A stretch of DNA of 64,000 nucleotides from Pelotomaculum_C sp050950345 (GTDB lineage: Bacteria > Bacillota > Desulfotomaculia > Desulfotomaculales > Pelotomaculaceae): contig JBMNHK010000002.1 in assembly GCA_050950345.1 (NCBI GenBank), positions 372,001-436,000 on the forward strand. Reading direction: 5' to 3'. The translations under genes were made by a program, and so were the position numbers. Of the stretch, positions 42,535 to 52,115 are shown one piece after another. How positions within the stretch are numbered: the first letter of the stretch is position 1; each line of letters opens with the position of its first letter. The notes beneath the pieces are model-generated. The model saw only the letters and a program-made list of their open reading frames with translations, had not been told where the DNA came from and did not search any database.

Positions 42535-42912
42535 TTGACCGAAGAAGAAATCAGAGATTTCCTGACTGGCAAGGCTAACGGTGAGACTGAGGTTAAAAGA
42601 GTGCAGTTCCCGGATTTAAAGCCGGTCAAGACGATAACTAATATGCAAACCAGCATATCCCACCTTGAAGACATTGAGGTCGAGATCAGCGTTGAACTCG
42701 GCCATGCAGAGCAGAAAGTCAGGGAGATACTCAGCCTGACCGAAGGCTCAATCATTAAGTTGAAAAAAACTGTGGGTGACCCGGTTGAAGTGCTTCTGAA
42801 CCAGCAGCGCTTTGCTACAGGAGAAGTCGTTATTATAAACGATAGTTTTAGCGTGCGCATCGGTGAGATCAACCAGCTGCAAAATGCCAGCTTAAACGAG
42901 GAGCTATTATGA
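42535..42912 (+). CDS. fliN: FliN-type switch protein (SpoA domain)
   Basis: A 125-aa protein with a single SpoA/FliN domain in its C-terminal 75 residues: DIEVEISVELGHAEQKVREI, then TEGSIIKLKKTVGDPVEVLL and VVIINDSFSVRIGEI. It starts at TTG 42535. FliN forms the base of the switch C-ring and docks FliH. A second FliN-like domain is present in FliY (56346), so the cell has two FliN modules. Its end overlaps fliO (ATGA). Confidence 0.92.
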   Translation: MTEEEIRDFLTGKANGETEVKRVQFPDLKPVKTITNMQTSISHLEDIEVEISVELGHAEQKVREILSLTEGSIIKLKKTVGDPVEVLLNQQRFATGEVVIINDSFSVRIGEINQLQNASLNEELL

Positions 42913-43430
42913 GCAGTGATTTGACCCAGGCAGTTGTCCGTCTGCTTGTGTCTTTGCCAATAGTACTGGCTTTGATTTATCTTGTTTTGAAGTACGGCTT
43001 GGCCCGGCGTTACATGGTGGTCAAAGGAAATGGCCGGATGAAACTTTTAGAACAGCTTCCTCTCGGCCCTAAAACAACATTAAGCCTGGTTGCCTTTGGA
43101 GGAAAGTATTATCTCCTGGCGCACCAGGAAAACACTATCAGCCTGGTAAAAGAGCTGGATGAGCTGCCGGAACCTGAAAAGCAAATAACCGGTGACATAA
43201 TGGAGCTAACGCCAAAGACAATAACTGAGTATGCCAGTCTTCAGGATACAGAAATGCCGGAACCTGCTAAAGCAGGCAATGAAAAAAGCCGGCTGTATCT
43301 AGATAAGTTAAACGGTTGGTTGGTTGAACTCAGGGATTTGTTTGAAAAGTTGGCGCACAGGAAACATGAGGGCAAAAAGGTAGATATGCTCAAAAATGAT
43401 GATGTAGTAAAAGAGGAAGATATACGTTGA
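42909..43430 (+). CDS. fliO: Export apparatus protein FliO
   Basis: A 173-aa protein with one N-terminal membrane helix (VVRLLVSLPIVLALIYLVL, about residues 9-27) and a cytoplasmic FliO domain (MKLLEQLPLGPKTTLSLVAF). FliO assists assembly of the FliP pore. The start overlaps fliN (ATGA) and the end overlaps fliP (TTGA), so the genes are translated together. The C-terminal third is charged and probably disordered. Confidence 0.9.
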   Translation: MSSDLTQAVVRLLVSLPIVLALIYLVLKYGLARRYMVVKGNGRMKLLEQLPLGPKTTLSLVAFGGKYYLLAHQENTISLVKELDELPEPEKQITGDIMELTPKTITEYASLQDTEMPEPAKAGNEKSRLYLDKLNGWLVELRDLFEKLAHRKHEGKKVDMLKNDDVVKEEDIR

Positions 43431-44176
43431 AGGTTAATATTCCGGCGGTTTTGTTGGTATTTGGCCTGGTCCTGATCCAAGCGCAGGAAGCCCTGGCGCA
43501 ACCTCTGCCGTCCATTGATCTAAGTGTGCGGCCAACCGACAGTCCTACGGAGGTTGTCGACAGCATCAAGCTTTTGCTCCTGCTGACCATGCTGTCACTG
43601 GTGCCGGCATTTCTAGTTATGATGACCTCCTTTACCCGCATCATAATTGTTTTATCACTATTGCGCAATGCAATAGGAACCCCGGCGGTTCCTGCCAATC
43701 AGATCTTAATAGGGCTGGCCCTTTTCCTTACTGTTTTCTGTATGATGCCAACCTTTAAAGAGATCAATGACCAGGCCATAGTTCCCTATACGCAAAACCA
43801 GATCAGCCAGCAGGAAGCGCAGGAACGCGGTATTGAGCCGTTGCGGGATTTTATGTTGCGGCAGACCAGGGAGAAAGATCTGGGCTTATTTATCAACCTG
43901 GCTAAAGTGGAACAACCTGCCGGCCTTGATGACATACCCTTACATGTGGTCATACCTGCGTTTATCATCAGTGAGCTAAAGACAGCGTTTGAAATAGGAT
44001 TTTTGCTTTTTGTGCCATTTCTGGTTATTGACATGGTCGTAGCCAGTATTCTGATGTCTATGGGTATGTTCATGTTGCCACCAATTATGATTTCCCTGCC
44101 TTTTAAAATACTTTTATTTATCATGGTGGACGGCTGGTACTTGGTGGTTAAATCCTTAATGGAGAGTTTTAGGTAA
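43427..44176 (+). CDS. fliP: Export gate protein FliP
   Basis: A 249-aa membrane protein of the export gate. A signal peptide with AQEALAQPLPS is followed by transmembrane helices. Family motifs FTRIIIVLSLLRNAIGTPAV, FLTVFCMMPTF and DMVVASILMSMGMFMLPP are all present. It starts at TTG 43427 overlapping the fliO stop. FliP, FliQ and FliR form the pore through which subunits pass. Confidence 0.97.
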   Translation: MKVNIPAVLLVFGLVLIQAQEALAQPLPSIDLSVRPTDSPTEVVDSIKLLLLLTMLSLVPAFLVMMTSFTRIIIVLSLLRNAIGTPAVPANQILIGLALFLTVFCMMPTFKEINDQAIVPYTQNQISQQEAQERGIEPLRDFMLRQTREKDLGLFINLAKVEQPAGLDDIPLHVVIPAFIISELKTAFEIGFLLFVPFLVIDMVVASILMSMGMFMLPPIMISLPFKILLFIMVDGWYLVVKSLMESFR

Positions 44177-44189
44177 AGGGTGGCGCAAA

Positions 44190-44459
44190 TTGACGCAGAC
44201 TTTTGTGATTCACCTGGCCAGGGAAACCCTGTTAATGGTTTTGCTCCTGGCCGGTCCAGCTATGTTTACCGCGCTTTTGATCGGACTGACCATCAGCATT
44301 TTGCAGGCAACGACACAAATTCAGGATCAGTTGTTGAATATGGTACCAAAAATCGTCGGCGTTTTTGTGGTATTGCTGCTGTTGGGCTCCTGGCTGCTGA
44401 ACATGGCTATATATTTTACTACAAACGTTTTTGCCCAGATCCCTAATATTTTACGTTGA
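44190..44459 (+). CDS. fliQ: Export gate protein FliQ
   Basis: An 89-aa protein with two membrane helices. The motif LTISILQATTQIQDQLLNMV (residues 33-52) is the FliQ signature, and the second helix is VVLLLLGSWLLNMAI. It starts at TTG 44190 after GGGTGGCGCAAA, 13 bases past fliP. It is part of the FliPQR gate. Confidence 0.95.
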   Translation: MTQTFVIHLARETLLMVLLLAGPAMFTALLIGLTISILQATTQIQDQLLNMVPKIVGVFVVLLLLGSWLLNMAIYFTTNVFAQIPNILR

Positions 44460-44473
44460 CGGGGGACTGAAAT

Positions 44474-45244
44474 TTGCTCGAAACAGGCCAACTGGAAGCT
44501 TTCTTTTTAGTCTTTTTGAGGTCTGCAGCCTTTATGATGGCCGGGCCCCTGTATACCTTAAAAGGCTTGCCCTCTTTGGTAAAAATCGGGTTTGCCCTTA
44601 TCCTGGCTGTAGTGGTATTCCCTATAGTGGAAGTCAGGCTTTTCGAAGACACCTGGATGTACTGGCTGGCAGCCCTTGGTGAGATAGGTGCCGGCTTGCT
44701 TTTAGGTGCTGCAGTAACCATGATTATCAACAGTATCAGAATGGCTGGACAATTTATTGATTTTCAGATTGGGTATTCCATGGCCAATTTAGTCGACCCG
44801 GCAACTGGAACATCAACTACTCTGCTGGGACAATATCTGTATTTGCTGGGGCTGATATTTTTTCTGATGGTGGACGGGCATTATACCCTGATTGCGGCGC
44901 TATTCGGGAGCTATCAATTGGTACCCCTGGGTATGGCGAATCTGGGCGGGGGAGCAGCCGTCGGCATTATGCAAATCTTTGCCAAAACTTTTGTCTATGC
45001 TCTCCAGGTCGCTGCGCCGATAATTGCCATATTGCTGATAGCAGACCTGTCGTTGGGGTTTCTGACCCGTACAACGCCGCAGATCAATGTTTTCTTAACG
45101 GGTTTTCCCGTGAAGATGATTGTCGGTCTTTTAACTTTGAGCTTTTTAATCCCTTTGTTTGGCGCCGTGTTCAATAGCATATTCAACACAATTGAAAGAG
45201 ATTTGTATTTATTGATGAGAGAGCTGGTTTTTAATGGCCGGTAG
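44474..45244 (+). CDS. fliR: Export gate protein FliR
   Basis: A 256-aa membrane protein with six or so helices. Typical segments are FLRSAAFMMAGPLYTLKGLP, IRMAGQFIDFQIGYSMANLV and GFLTRTTPQINVFLTGFPVK. It starts at TTG 44474 and its last 11 bases overlap flhB. FliR closes the FliPQR gate and contacts FlhB. Confidence 0.96.
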   Translation: MLETGQLEAFFLVFLRSAAFMMAGPLYTLKGLPSLVKIGFALILAVVVFPIVEVRLFEDTWMYWLAALGEIGAGLLLGAAVTMIINSIRMAGQFIDFQIGYSMANLVDPATGTSTTLLGQYLYLLGLIFFLMVDGHYTLIAALFGSYQLVPLGMANLGGGAAVGIMQIFAKTFVYALQVAAPIIAILLIADLSLGFLTRTTPQINVFLTGFPVKMIVGLLTLSFLIPLFGAVFNSIFNTIERDLYLLMRELVFNGR

Positions 45245-46310
45245 CGCCCAGGAAAAGACAGAACAGGCAACACCAAAGCGACTTCAGGAAGCGAGGCGCA
45301 AAGGTCAGGTTGCCAAAAGCCCGGATTTGACAGGAGCAGTATGCCTACTGGCAATTATCGGGTTGCTGTCTGCAATCAAGGACCAATTTGCTATTGATTT
45401 GCAAAGGTATATGACAGCCTATTTCAGTAATGTAGCCAATCTTCATAGTTTTAACGGTAACCCGCTAACCCTTTTAGGCAGTGGCATAATCTTTGCATTA
45501 AAGCTCCTGGCGCCCTTCTTTGGGGTGGCGTTTCTGGCGGCGATAATCGCAAACATTATCCAGGTGGGCTTCATGTCTTCGACTGAAGTTTTAACACCCA
45601 AGCTGTCGCACTTAAACCCCTTGTCCGGTTTGCAGCGCATGTTTTCAAGACGGAGCGCAATGGAACTGGTTAAATCTATCTTAAAGTTTACCCTTGTTGG
45701 AGGACTCATTTATTCATTGATTAAGGCTAACCTTGATGAGCTTTTAATGGTCTTAAGCCTTAAGCCCACAAGCATCTATCAGGTGGTCATGACCTTTATC
45801 CTAAAGATAGCCTGGTGGGGGGCGCTGGCTTTCTTAGCCTTAGCCCTGTTTGATTATATGTATAAGCGCTATGATTTTAATAGAAGTATGAAGATGAGCA
45901 AACAGGAGGTTAAGGAAGAATTCAGGCAAAGCGAAGGTGACCCCCAGGTAAAATCCAGGCAGCGTGAGATGCGCCGCAGAATGAGTTTAAATAGTATTAT
46001 CAGCGAAGTGCCCACTTCAACCGTAGTGGTGACCAACCCAACTCATGTGGCGGTAGCCCTGTTGTATAAACAAGGTGAAATGGCTGCGCCGAAGGTGGTG
46101 GCTAAAGGGGCCGATTATCTGGCCCGGCGCATCCGGGAAATCGCCAGGGAGAATAGTGTTCCTGTGGTGGAGGACAAGGAACTGGCCCGTTTTCTTTATA
46201 AAAATGTAGATGTGGATCAGGAGATACCTTTGGAGATCTATCAGGCTGTGGCGCAAGTCCTGGCCATGGTCTACAGGCTCAAAGCAAGAGAAAACTACCG
46301 TGCAGTGTAG
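45234..46310 (+). CDS. flhB: Export switch protein FlhB
   Basis: A 358-aa membrane protein of the export gate. The N-terminus EKTEQATPKRLQEARRKGQV and four membrane helices are followed by the cytoplasmic domain with the autocleavage motif NPTH (in VVVTNPTHVAVALLYK, about residue 265). Cleavage between N and P permits the change of export specificity together with FliK. The start ATG lies inside the end of fliR. Confidence 0.97.
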   Translation: MAGSAQEKTEQATPKRLQEARRKGQVAKSPDLTGAVCLLAIIGLLSAIKDQFAIDLQRYMTAYFSNVANLHSFNGNPLTLLGSGIIFALKLLAPFFGVAFLAAIIANIIQVGFMSSTEVLTPKLSHLNPLSGLQRMFSRRSAMELVKSILKFTLVGGLIYSLIKANLDELLMVLSLKPTSIYQVVMTFILKIAWWGALAFLALALFDYMYKRYDFNRSMKMSKQEVKEEFRQSEGDPQVKSRQREMRRRMSLNSIISEVPTSTVVVTNPTHVAVALLYKQGEMAAPKVVAKGADYLARRIREIARENSVPVVEDKELARFLYKNVDVDQEIPLEIYQAVAQVLAMVYRLKARENYRAV

Positions 46311-46346
46311 CCAAAAATACCTGTATTATTGTCGGAGGTTTATGTT

Positions 46347-48428
46347 GTGCCTCAGTCCGCTCCCTTGCTGGTAACAGTTAGAGATAACTTAAAAAAGAGC
46401 AGCGATCTGATTATTGTAGGTCTGATTGTCGGTATCGTGCTGCTGATCATTGTACCGCTCCCACCCGGTGTTCTGGATGTTCTGCTTGTTCTTAATATAT
46501 CCCTGAGCTTTACCATCCTTCTGATCACTTTATTCACGGTGGAGCCACTGCAGTTTTCAGTGTTTCCGACCCTTCTTCTGATTACTACACTTTTCCGTTT
46601 AGCTCTGCATATATCTTCCACCCGCTTGATTTTAAGCCACGCAGCAGCCGGAAAGGTTATCGAGGCCTTTGGTCAATTCGTAGTAGGCGGTAACTATATA
46701 GTTGGTATGGTAGTATTCATTATCATTACCGTGATCCAGTTTGTGGTTATCACCAACGGGGCCGGGCGTGTGGCTGAGGTCTCAGCCAGGTTTACCCTGG
46801 ATGCCATGCCGGGTAAGCAGATGAGTATTGACGCAGAGCTTAACGCCGGACTGATTGATGAGACACAGGCACGTGAAAAGCGCAAGCACTTGCAGCAAGA
46901 AATCGATTTTTATGGTGCTATGGACGGTGCCAGTAAATTTGTGCGTGGTGATGCCATAGCCGGTATTGTTATTATCATTATTAATATTGTTGGCGGGTTG
47001 ATCATCGGTGTGGCCCGTATGAATATGCCTTTGGTCGAGGCGGCGCAGGTATACACGCTTTTGACCATTGGTGACGGTTTGGTTTCTCAGGTCCCGGCTT
47101 TATTGGTTTCCACCGCCACAGGTATCCTGATCACCAGGTCTGCTTCAGAGAAAAATTTTGGTTATGATTTTGCCAGACAGTTTGCCAACTTTCCAAGGGC
47201 ATTCATCATGGTGGCCGTCACTCTTTTCATTATTGGCCTGATCCCGGCTATGCCTAATTTATTGTTTCTGTCCCTGTCCGGTATTGTAGGTTATATCGCC
47301 TATAGTCTGCTCAAGGATGAGAAAAAGAAGATAGCGATGGAGCAGGAGCAGGCGGCTGCCAGGAAAATACAGGAGCAGAGCAGGGAGCCGGAAAGTGTTT
47401 TATCTTACTTTCAGGTGGACACTTTGGAAATTGAGATCGGCTATAACTTAATTCAGCTCACAGATGAGGTGCAGGGCGGTAATCTGCTGCAGAGGTTGAC
47501 CGCAGTAAGGCATCAGTGTGCCGGTGAGCTGGGCATCTATGTCCAGCCTATTCGCATCCGGGATAACTTGCAGTTAGGTCCCAATAATTATGCGATTAAA
47601 TTGCGCGGTATTGAAATAGCTTCTGGTGAATTGATGCCTGGTCATTTCATGGCTATGGCTCCAGCAGGGGTGGAGCTGGATGTCAATGGAGTCGCCACCA
47701 CTGAGCCGGCATTCGGCATACCCGCCATGTGGGTGACTGTCGGTGAGCGTGACAGGGTTGAAGCGGCAGGCTACACCGTTGTGGACTGTTCAACAGTGCT
47801 TGTTACCCATTTGACCGAGGTTATTAAACGCAATGCCCATGAATTGCTGGGCAGGCAAGAAGTGAAGGAATTGCTGGATATGGTTAGAGAAAAGAACCCG
47901 GTAGTTATTGACGAATTGGTGCCGGACCTGCTTAGTATGGGAGAGGTACAGAAGGTATTGCAAAACCTGCTCCGGGAGAGGGTTTCTATCAGGGACCTGG
48001 CCGGCATCCTGGAGGCACTGGCCGATGGCGCAAGAACAAGCAAGGACATAGATTATCTGACCGAATATACACGCCAGACCATAGGCAGGGCTATCTGTCA
48101 TCAATATGCCGGAGCTGACAATAAGATTCCTGTTATCACCTTGCACCCGAAACTGGAATTATTGCTGGCTGAATCTATTCAACAGACGCAGCTGGGCTCC
48201 TTTCCTGTCCTGGAGCCCCAGGTAGCCAGGCAGGTTTTAAGCAAGTTGAAAGAGACCGTTGAAAACCTCACCATGAAGGGTATATCTCCGGTGGTCCTGT
48301 GTTCACCACAGGTGAGACTGCCTTTCAGAAGGTTTATTGAAAAGTATTTACCAAACCTCGGTGTGCTTTCTCTCAATGAGATAGCTCAGAATATTGATGT
48401 TGAGGTGGTTGGGACGGTGAGCAATTGA
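46347..48428 (+). CDS. flhA: Export gate protein FlhA
   Basis: A 693-aa protein. I choose GTG 46347, which has GGAGG 8 bases upstream; the in-frame TTG 46329 precedes that ribosome site. Eight membrane helices fill residues 20-310, with the FHIPEP-type signature LFRLALHISSTRLIL and the cytoplasmic loop AEVSARFTLDAMPGKQMSID. The C-terminal domain (about 340-693) forms the nonameric ring that binds chaperone-substrate complexes. The end overlaps flhF. Confidence 0.97.
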   Translation: MPQSAPLLVTVRDNLKKSSDLIIVGLIVGIVLLIIVPLPPGVLDVLLVLNISLSFTILLITLFTVEPLQFSVFPTLLLITTLFRLALHISSTRLILSHAAAGKVIEAFGQFVVGGNYIVGMVVFIIITVIQFVVITNGAGRVAEVSARFTLDAMPGKQMSIDAELNAGLIDETQAREKRKHLQQEIDFYGAMDGASKFVRGDAIAGIVIIIINIVGGLIIGVARMNMPLVEAAQVYTLLTIGDGLVSQVPALLVSTATGILITRSASEKNFGYDFARQFANFPRAFIMVAVTLFIIGLIPAMPNLLFLSLSGIVGYIAYSLLKDEKKKIAMEQEQAAARKIQEQSREPESVLSYFQVDTLEIEIGYNLIQLTDEVQGGNLLQRLTAVRHQCAGELGIYVQPIRIRDNLQLGPNNYAIKLRGIEIASGELMPGHFMAMAPAGVELDVNGVATTEPAFGIPAMWVTVGERDRVEAAGYTVVDCSTVLVTHLTEVIKRNAHELLGRQEVKELLDMVREKNPVVIDELVPDLLSMGEVQKVLQNLLRERVSIRDLAGILEALADGARTSKDIDYLTEYTRQTIGRAICHQYAGADNKIPVITLHPKLELLLAESIQQTQLGSFPVLEPQVARQVLSKLKETVENLTMKGISPVVLCSPQVRLPFRRFIEKYLPNLGVLSLNEIAQNIDVEVVGTVSN

Positions 48429-49696
48429 AAATAAAGCGTTATTTAGTCCGTGATATGAAAGAAGCTATCAGGCTGATTAAACAGGATTTGGGTCCGGAAG
48501 CATTAATTGTGGGTAGTTATAAAGTCCCGGCTAAAGGGATTTTAGGATTTTTTTCGCCACGCAGGTTGGAGGTGACTGCTGTATTGGATGAGAATACTGA
48601 TTTAAAGCTTGCTATAGATGAAAGATCGAAGCAATTGCTGGAAGATAACCGGCAGGCGGCAGGGCAATTCAGTGCGCCAGCAGCCGGGACCGGGGTGCTG
48701 CCCGCCGCCGGCCCAAACAGCCATGCCCGGGGAAAAAACCTGGATACGATCATAAAAGGACCAAAGGAAGGTCTTGTGGCCAAAGACTTTTCCTATCCGC
48801 CGCTGCAAACAGATGTGGTTGCAGGCCAGCTTAAAGAGACTGGGAGTCTATTTGACACCATGGTCAGCCAGCATGCTGCCCCTTTGCCCGGCAACCCTCT
48901 TCAAAAGTGGCGTGAAATCCTTTATGGCCTGGAAGTGCAAGAGGACATTGCGGATAAACTGTTGTCCTTTCTGGACAATGACAGCCGGCAAGCTGTTGTG
49001 GATGATCTGATTATTTATGACGCCTTGCTCAAGCAAACGACAGAGCTTATAGCGCCTGTGTATCAAAACCGGGAAAAAGCCAGGATCCTGACCTTCATAG
49101 GACCTGCAGGTGTAGGCAAGACAACAACCCTGGCTAAGCTGGCTACAGATTTTGTCCTCAAGGGCAATAAAGAAATAGTCCTCATCAACGTGAATACCTA
49201 CCGGATTGGGTATGGTGAACAAGTGCAGGCTTATGGAGATTTTCTCGGTATCCCCACAGAAGTGGTAATGACACCGGCAGAGTTGGCCAGTGTTGTGGAA
49301 AATCATAGTGACAAAGATTATATCTTTATTGATACTCAGGGCCGTTCAGCCCATAATGCCGGTCAGTTGCTGGAACTAAAAGGCTTCTTGCGTGCAGTTA
49401 AAGAACCTCAGGATATTTTCCTGGTATTGAATTCTGCTGTCAAAAGCAGGGACCTTAACAGAATTGCTGATGAATTTCAGAAGGCCGGTTATTCCAAGTT
49501 GATTTTTACCAGAATCGATGAGACGGAAACATATGGCGCCATTCTCAATCTCATTTGTTGTTTAGGCAAACCTGTAGCATATTTGACTGATGGTCAGGTC
49601 ATTCCCGATGATATTCGTGAGGCCGACCCGAGAATAATAGCTAAACTATTATTAAGGGGAGTTGACCCTAATGGGGTTGTGGTCGCCAGGCAATAA
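48425..49696 (+). CDS. flhF: SRP-like GTPase FlhF
   Basis: A 423-aa GTPase that sets the site of flagellum assembly. The N-terminus MKIKRYLVRDMKEAIRLIKQ is family-typical, with a disordered basic linker (80-130), then the N and G domains. G1 is FIGPAGVGKTTTLAKLA (about residue 225). G3 reads DTQGRS rather than the common DTAGRS. TRIDET is the G4-like motif. It starts at TTG 48425 (TTGA overlap with flhA) and overlaps flhG. Confidence 0.95.
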   Translation: MKIKRYLVRDMKEAIRLIKQDLGPEALIVGSYKVPAKGILGFFSPRRLEVTAVLDENTDLKLAIDERSKQLLEDNRQAAGQFSAPAAGTGVLPAAGPNSHARGKNLDTIIKGPKEGLVAKDFSYPPLQTDVVAGQLKETGSLFDTMVSQHAAPLPGNPLQKWREILYGLEVQEDIADKLLSFLDNDSRQAVVDDLIIYDALLKQTTELIAPVYQNREKARILTFIGPAGVGKTTTLAKLATDFVLKGNKEIVLINVNTYRIGYGEQVQAYGDFLGIPTEVVMTPAELASVVENHSDKDYIFIDTQGRSAHNAGQLLELKGFLRAVKEPQDIFLVLNSAVKSRDLNRIADEFQKAGYSKLIFTRIDETETYGAILNLICCLGKPVAYLTDGQVIPDDIREADPRIIAKLLLRGVDPNGVVVARQ

Positions 49697-50549
49697 GCAG
49701 AAACAAACCTATCAGGATAATTTTAAAGGCGCCGGTCAACACACCTGGGGGCCAAGGACTATTGCCATAGCAAGCGGCAAGGGCGGGGTGGGCAAAACCA
49801 GCCTGGCGGTAAATTTGGCTCTTTGCCTGGCTCAGATGGGGTACCGCACAACTCTATTTGACGCTGATCTTGGTATGTCCAATGTAGAAGTAATGCTGGG
49901 GCTGGTAATTCCTTACAGCCTGTATGATGTGTTGTACAGGGATAAAACCCTTGAAGAAATAGCTGTGCGAGGTCCCTTTGGTGTTAATATCGTCTCCAGT
50001 GGTTCAGGTTTTTTGGAAATGGCCAACCTTGATCAAAACCGGCGCAGACGCCTGATCAGTATGTTGAACCAGTACAGCAACCAGGACGATTTTGTTTTAA
50101 TCGATACGGGAGCCGGTATTAATAAGAATGTGCTCGGTTTTGTGGCGGCAGCCGATGAGGTTATCATTGTAGTCACGCCGGAGCCCACATCGTTGACAGA
50201 TGCCTATGCGATCATTAAGGTGCTGGCCACTTTTAAGGTGCATTCCGGAGTCCATATTGTTGTAAACCGTTCAGCTAATAAACGTGAGGCCCGGCGTGTC
50301 CTGGACAGACTTCAGGTTACTGCCGCCCGGTTCCTGGATATCAGGATTAATAACCTGGGTTGGCTCCAGGAAGATGGCCTGGTTGTTCAGGCAATCAAAA
50401 AGCAGGAACCGTTTTTAATCTCCCATCCCAACTCCGCGGCCTCCAGGAGCGTGACGGAGATTGCAGAGCAGCTTACCTATACAGCCAATCCAGGAAGAAA
50501 GGATGGGTTTTGGCATAAGCTAATGTCTATATTTGCCCGGGGGGGGTGA
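49671..50549 (+). CDS. flhG: MinD-like ATPase FlhG (YlxH)
   Basis: A 292-aa ParA/MinD-type ATPase that controls flagellar number with FlhF. The deviant Walker A is ASGKGGVGKTSLAVNLA (about residue 40); LFDADLGMSNVEVMLG and DDFVLIDTGAGI follow. ATG 49671 is chosen for the GGGGAG 9 bases upstream; an in-frame TTG lies at 49662. The start overlaps the flhF end by 26 bases and the stop overlaps the next gene. The N-terminus has a Q/K-rich segment like the DQAxxLR region that activates FlhF. Confidence 0.93.
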   Translation: MGLWSPGNKQKQTYQDNFKGAGQHTWGPRTIAIASGKGGVGKTSLAVNLALCLAQMGYRTTLFDADLGMSNVEVMLGLVIPYSLYDVLYRDKTLEEIAVRGPFGVNIVSSGSGFLEMANLDQNRRRRLISMLNQYSNQDDFVLIDTGAGINKNVLGFVAAADEVIIVVTPEPTSLTDAYAIIKVLATFKVHSGVHIVVNRSANKREARRVLDRLQVTAARFLDIRINNLGWLQEDGLVVQAIKKQEPFLISHPNSAASRSVTEIAEQLTYTANPGRKDGFWHKLMSIFARGG

Positions 50550-51244
50550 CAAAAGCGATGGAATACGGGCTTCAAGTTAACCAGCCGGTTAAGGTAACTC
50601 GCACTGGGCAGGAGGATTGGTATACCTCCAGTGTGCAAGATGTGGCTGACAATTCTTTTTGTATCTCGATCCCATCCAGTGGCCCCAATGTACTCACCTT
50701 GCAAGATGGTGACGTTGTAAAGCTAAAATTTATTTATGAAGACAACAGGTTTATGTTTGAGACTACAGTGTTGGGAAAACGATATGACAATATTCCTCTG
50801 TATACACTGGCCCTGCCGAAAGAATATAAACGTATTCAAGCAAGAGCTTTTGTTCGATGCTCTGTGCTTTTGGATGCCCTCTATGCTGAGCTGCCGGAGG
50901 AAGGGCAAGCTCCTGTTTTTAGCACGTGTTACATCGTTGACTTAAGCGGGGGCGGGGCTAGAGTTCTACTGACCAAAACATATCCGGTTGACACGAAGCT
51001 GTTGTTAAAGTTCTCGCTTCCTTTCAAAGCCCGGAATGAGGCCATTGAAGTAACAGGCAAAGTGGTGCGTTCGTCACCGGCAGACAATACCAAAGGGTAT
51101 TATACTGGAGTTGAGTTTTTAGACATTAATCGCAATAAACAGGATTTAATCGTGCGGTTCATATTTGCCAGAATGACCAGTCAGAGCCTGGCCGGGCGTA
51201 GAACGAAAGGCGTACCTGGTAGCGGGAAGAAGGGTAAGGCATGA
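50546..51244 (+). CDS. ycgR: PilZ-domain c-di-GMP effector, YcgR-like
   Basis: A 232-aa protein with a YcgR N-terminal domain (about 1-95) and a PilZ domain (about 96-215). The c-di-GMP contacts are present: RIQAR (RxxxR) near residue 98 and DLSGGGARV (DxSxxG) near 137. YcgR-type proteins slow the motor when c-di-GMP is high. The first frame codon is GTG 50546 (overlapping flhG); ATG 50558 is an alternative. With the riboswitch at 32551 this gives two c-di-GMP inputs in one locus. Confidence 0.9.
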   Translation: MTKAMEYGLQVNQPVKVTRTGQEDWYTSSVQDVADNSFCISIPSSGPNVLTLQDGDVVKLKFIYEDNRFMFETTVLGKRYDNIPLYTLALPKEYKRIQARAFVRCSVLLDALYAELPEEGQAPVFSTCYIVDLSGGGARVLLTKTYPVDTKLLLKFSLPFKARNEAIEVTGKVVRSSPADNTKGYYTGVEFLDINRNKQDLIVRFIFARMTSQSLAGRRTKGVPGSGKKGKA

Positions 51245-51999
51245 TTGTGGCTGAGAGTGTTTGGCGAGAGTACTACCGTTCCAGGGATGAAAACCTAAGG
51301 GATGAACTGGTTTTGGCCCACTTAAACCTGGTGAAGTACCTTGCCGGCCGCCTGGCTATTCGCCTACCTGCCCACATCAGCCAGGAGGATCTGGAGAGCT
51401 ACGGGGTATTTGGCCTTTTGGAAGCGGTGGAAAAGTACAATCCGGATTTGGGCGTCAGTTTTAAGTCCTACGCCTACAACAGGATCCGGGGTGCTATGCT
51501 CGACGAGGTCAGAAAACAGAACTGGGTTTCCCGCACGACGTGGCAGAGGGTTCAGCGTTTAAATACAACCAGGGAGAAGTTGCAAAAGGAACTTGGGGTA
51601 CAGCCCACCAATGAGGTTTTGGCCGCAGCGATGAAGATAACAGTACCTGAATTGCACAAATTGTCGGCACAGGCAAGCATGATGGCAGTCTCGTCCCTTG
51701 ACGAAACAGTGCCTACCTCCAGCGGGGAAACTGTTTGTTTGCGGGAACTCATTGCCGATGATGCCATTTCCGATCCGTTAGAAATCATTGAGGGCGAAGA
51801 GGACAAACGGTTATTGGGGCAAGCCATCGGTGAACTGCCGGATAAGGATTTGACGGTTTTATCCCTTTATTATCAAGAAGGGTTAACATTAAAAGAAATC
51901 GGAAAAGTACTGGATGTCTCCGAATCACGGGTGTGCCAGATTCATACCCGGGCTTTAAAGAGACTGCGGGAAAAATTAAAGCAATCTGAAGCAAACTGA
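51241..51999 (+). CDS. fliA: Sigma factor FliA (sigma-28/sigma-D)
   Basis: A 252-aa alternative sigma factor for late flagellar and chemotaxis genes. Region 2 has LVLAHLNLVKYLAGRLAIRL and YGVFGLLEAVEKYNPDLGVS with SFKSYAYNRIRGAMLDEVRK. Region 3 (TREKLQKELG) and region 4 (YYQEGLTLKEIGKVLDVSES) follow. The start overlaps ycgR (ATGA). Being inside the riboswitch-controlled operon, FliA is made only when that operon is on. A matching promoter is at 19271. Confidence 0.97.
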   Translation: MIVAESVWREYYRSRDENLRDELVLAHLNLVKYLAGRLAIRLPAHISQEDLESYGVFGLLEAVEKYNPDLGVSFKSYAYNRIRGAMLDEVRKQNWVSRTTWQRVQRLNTTREKLQKELGVQPTNEVLAAAMKITVPELHKLSAQASMMAVSSLDETVPTSSGETVCLRELIADDAISDPLEIIEGEEDKRLLGQAIGELPDKDLTVLSLYYQEGLTLKEIGKVLDVSESRVCQIHTRALKRLREKLKQSEAN

Positions 52000-52115
52000 A
52001 ATAAATGAGACCCAGGCCAGGTGGGAATGCAAAAAAACCCTTTATATTAGCTTTATAATATATGATGAATTGGAAAACCTGGGTTATAAAAGTTCTTAGA
52101 AGGGAGATTGCATCA

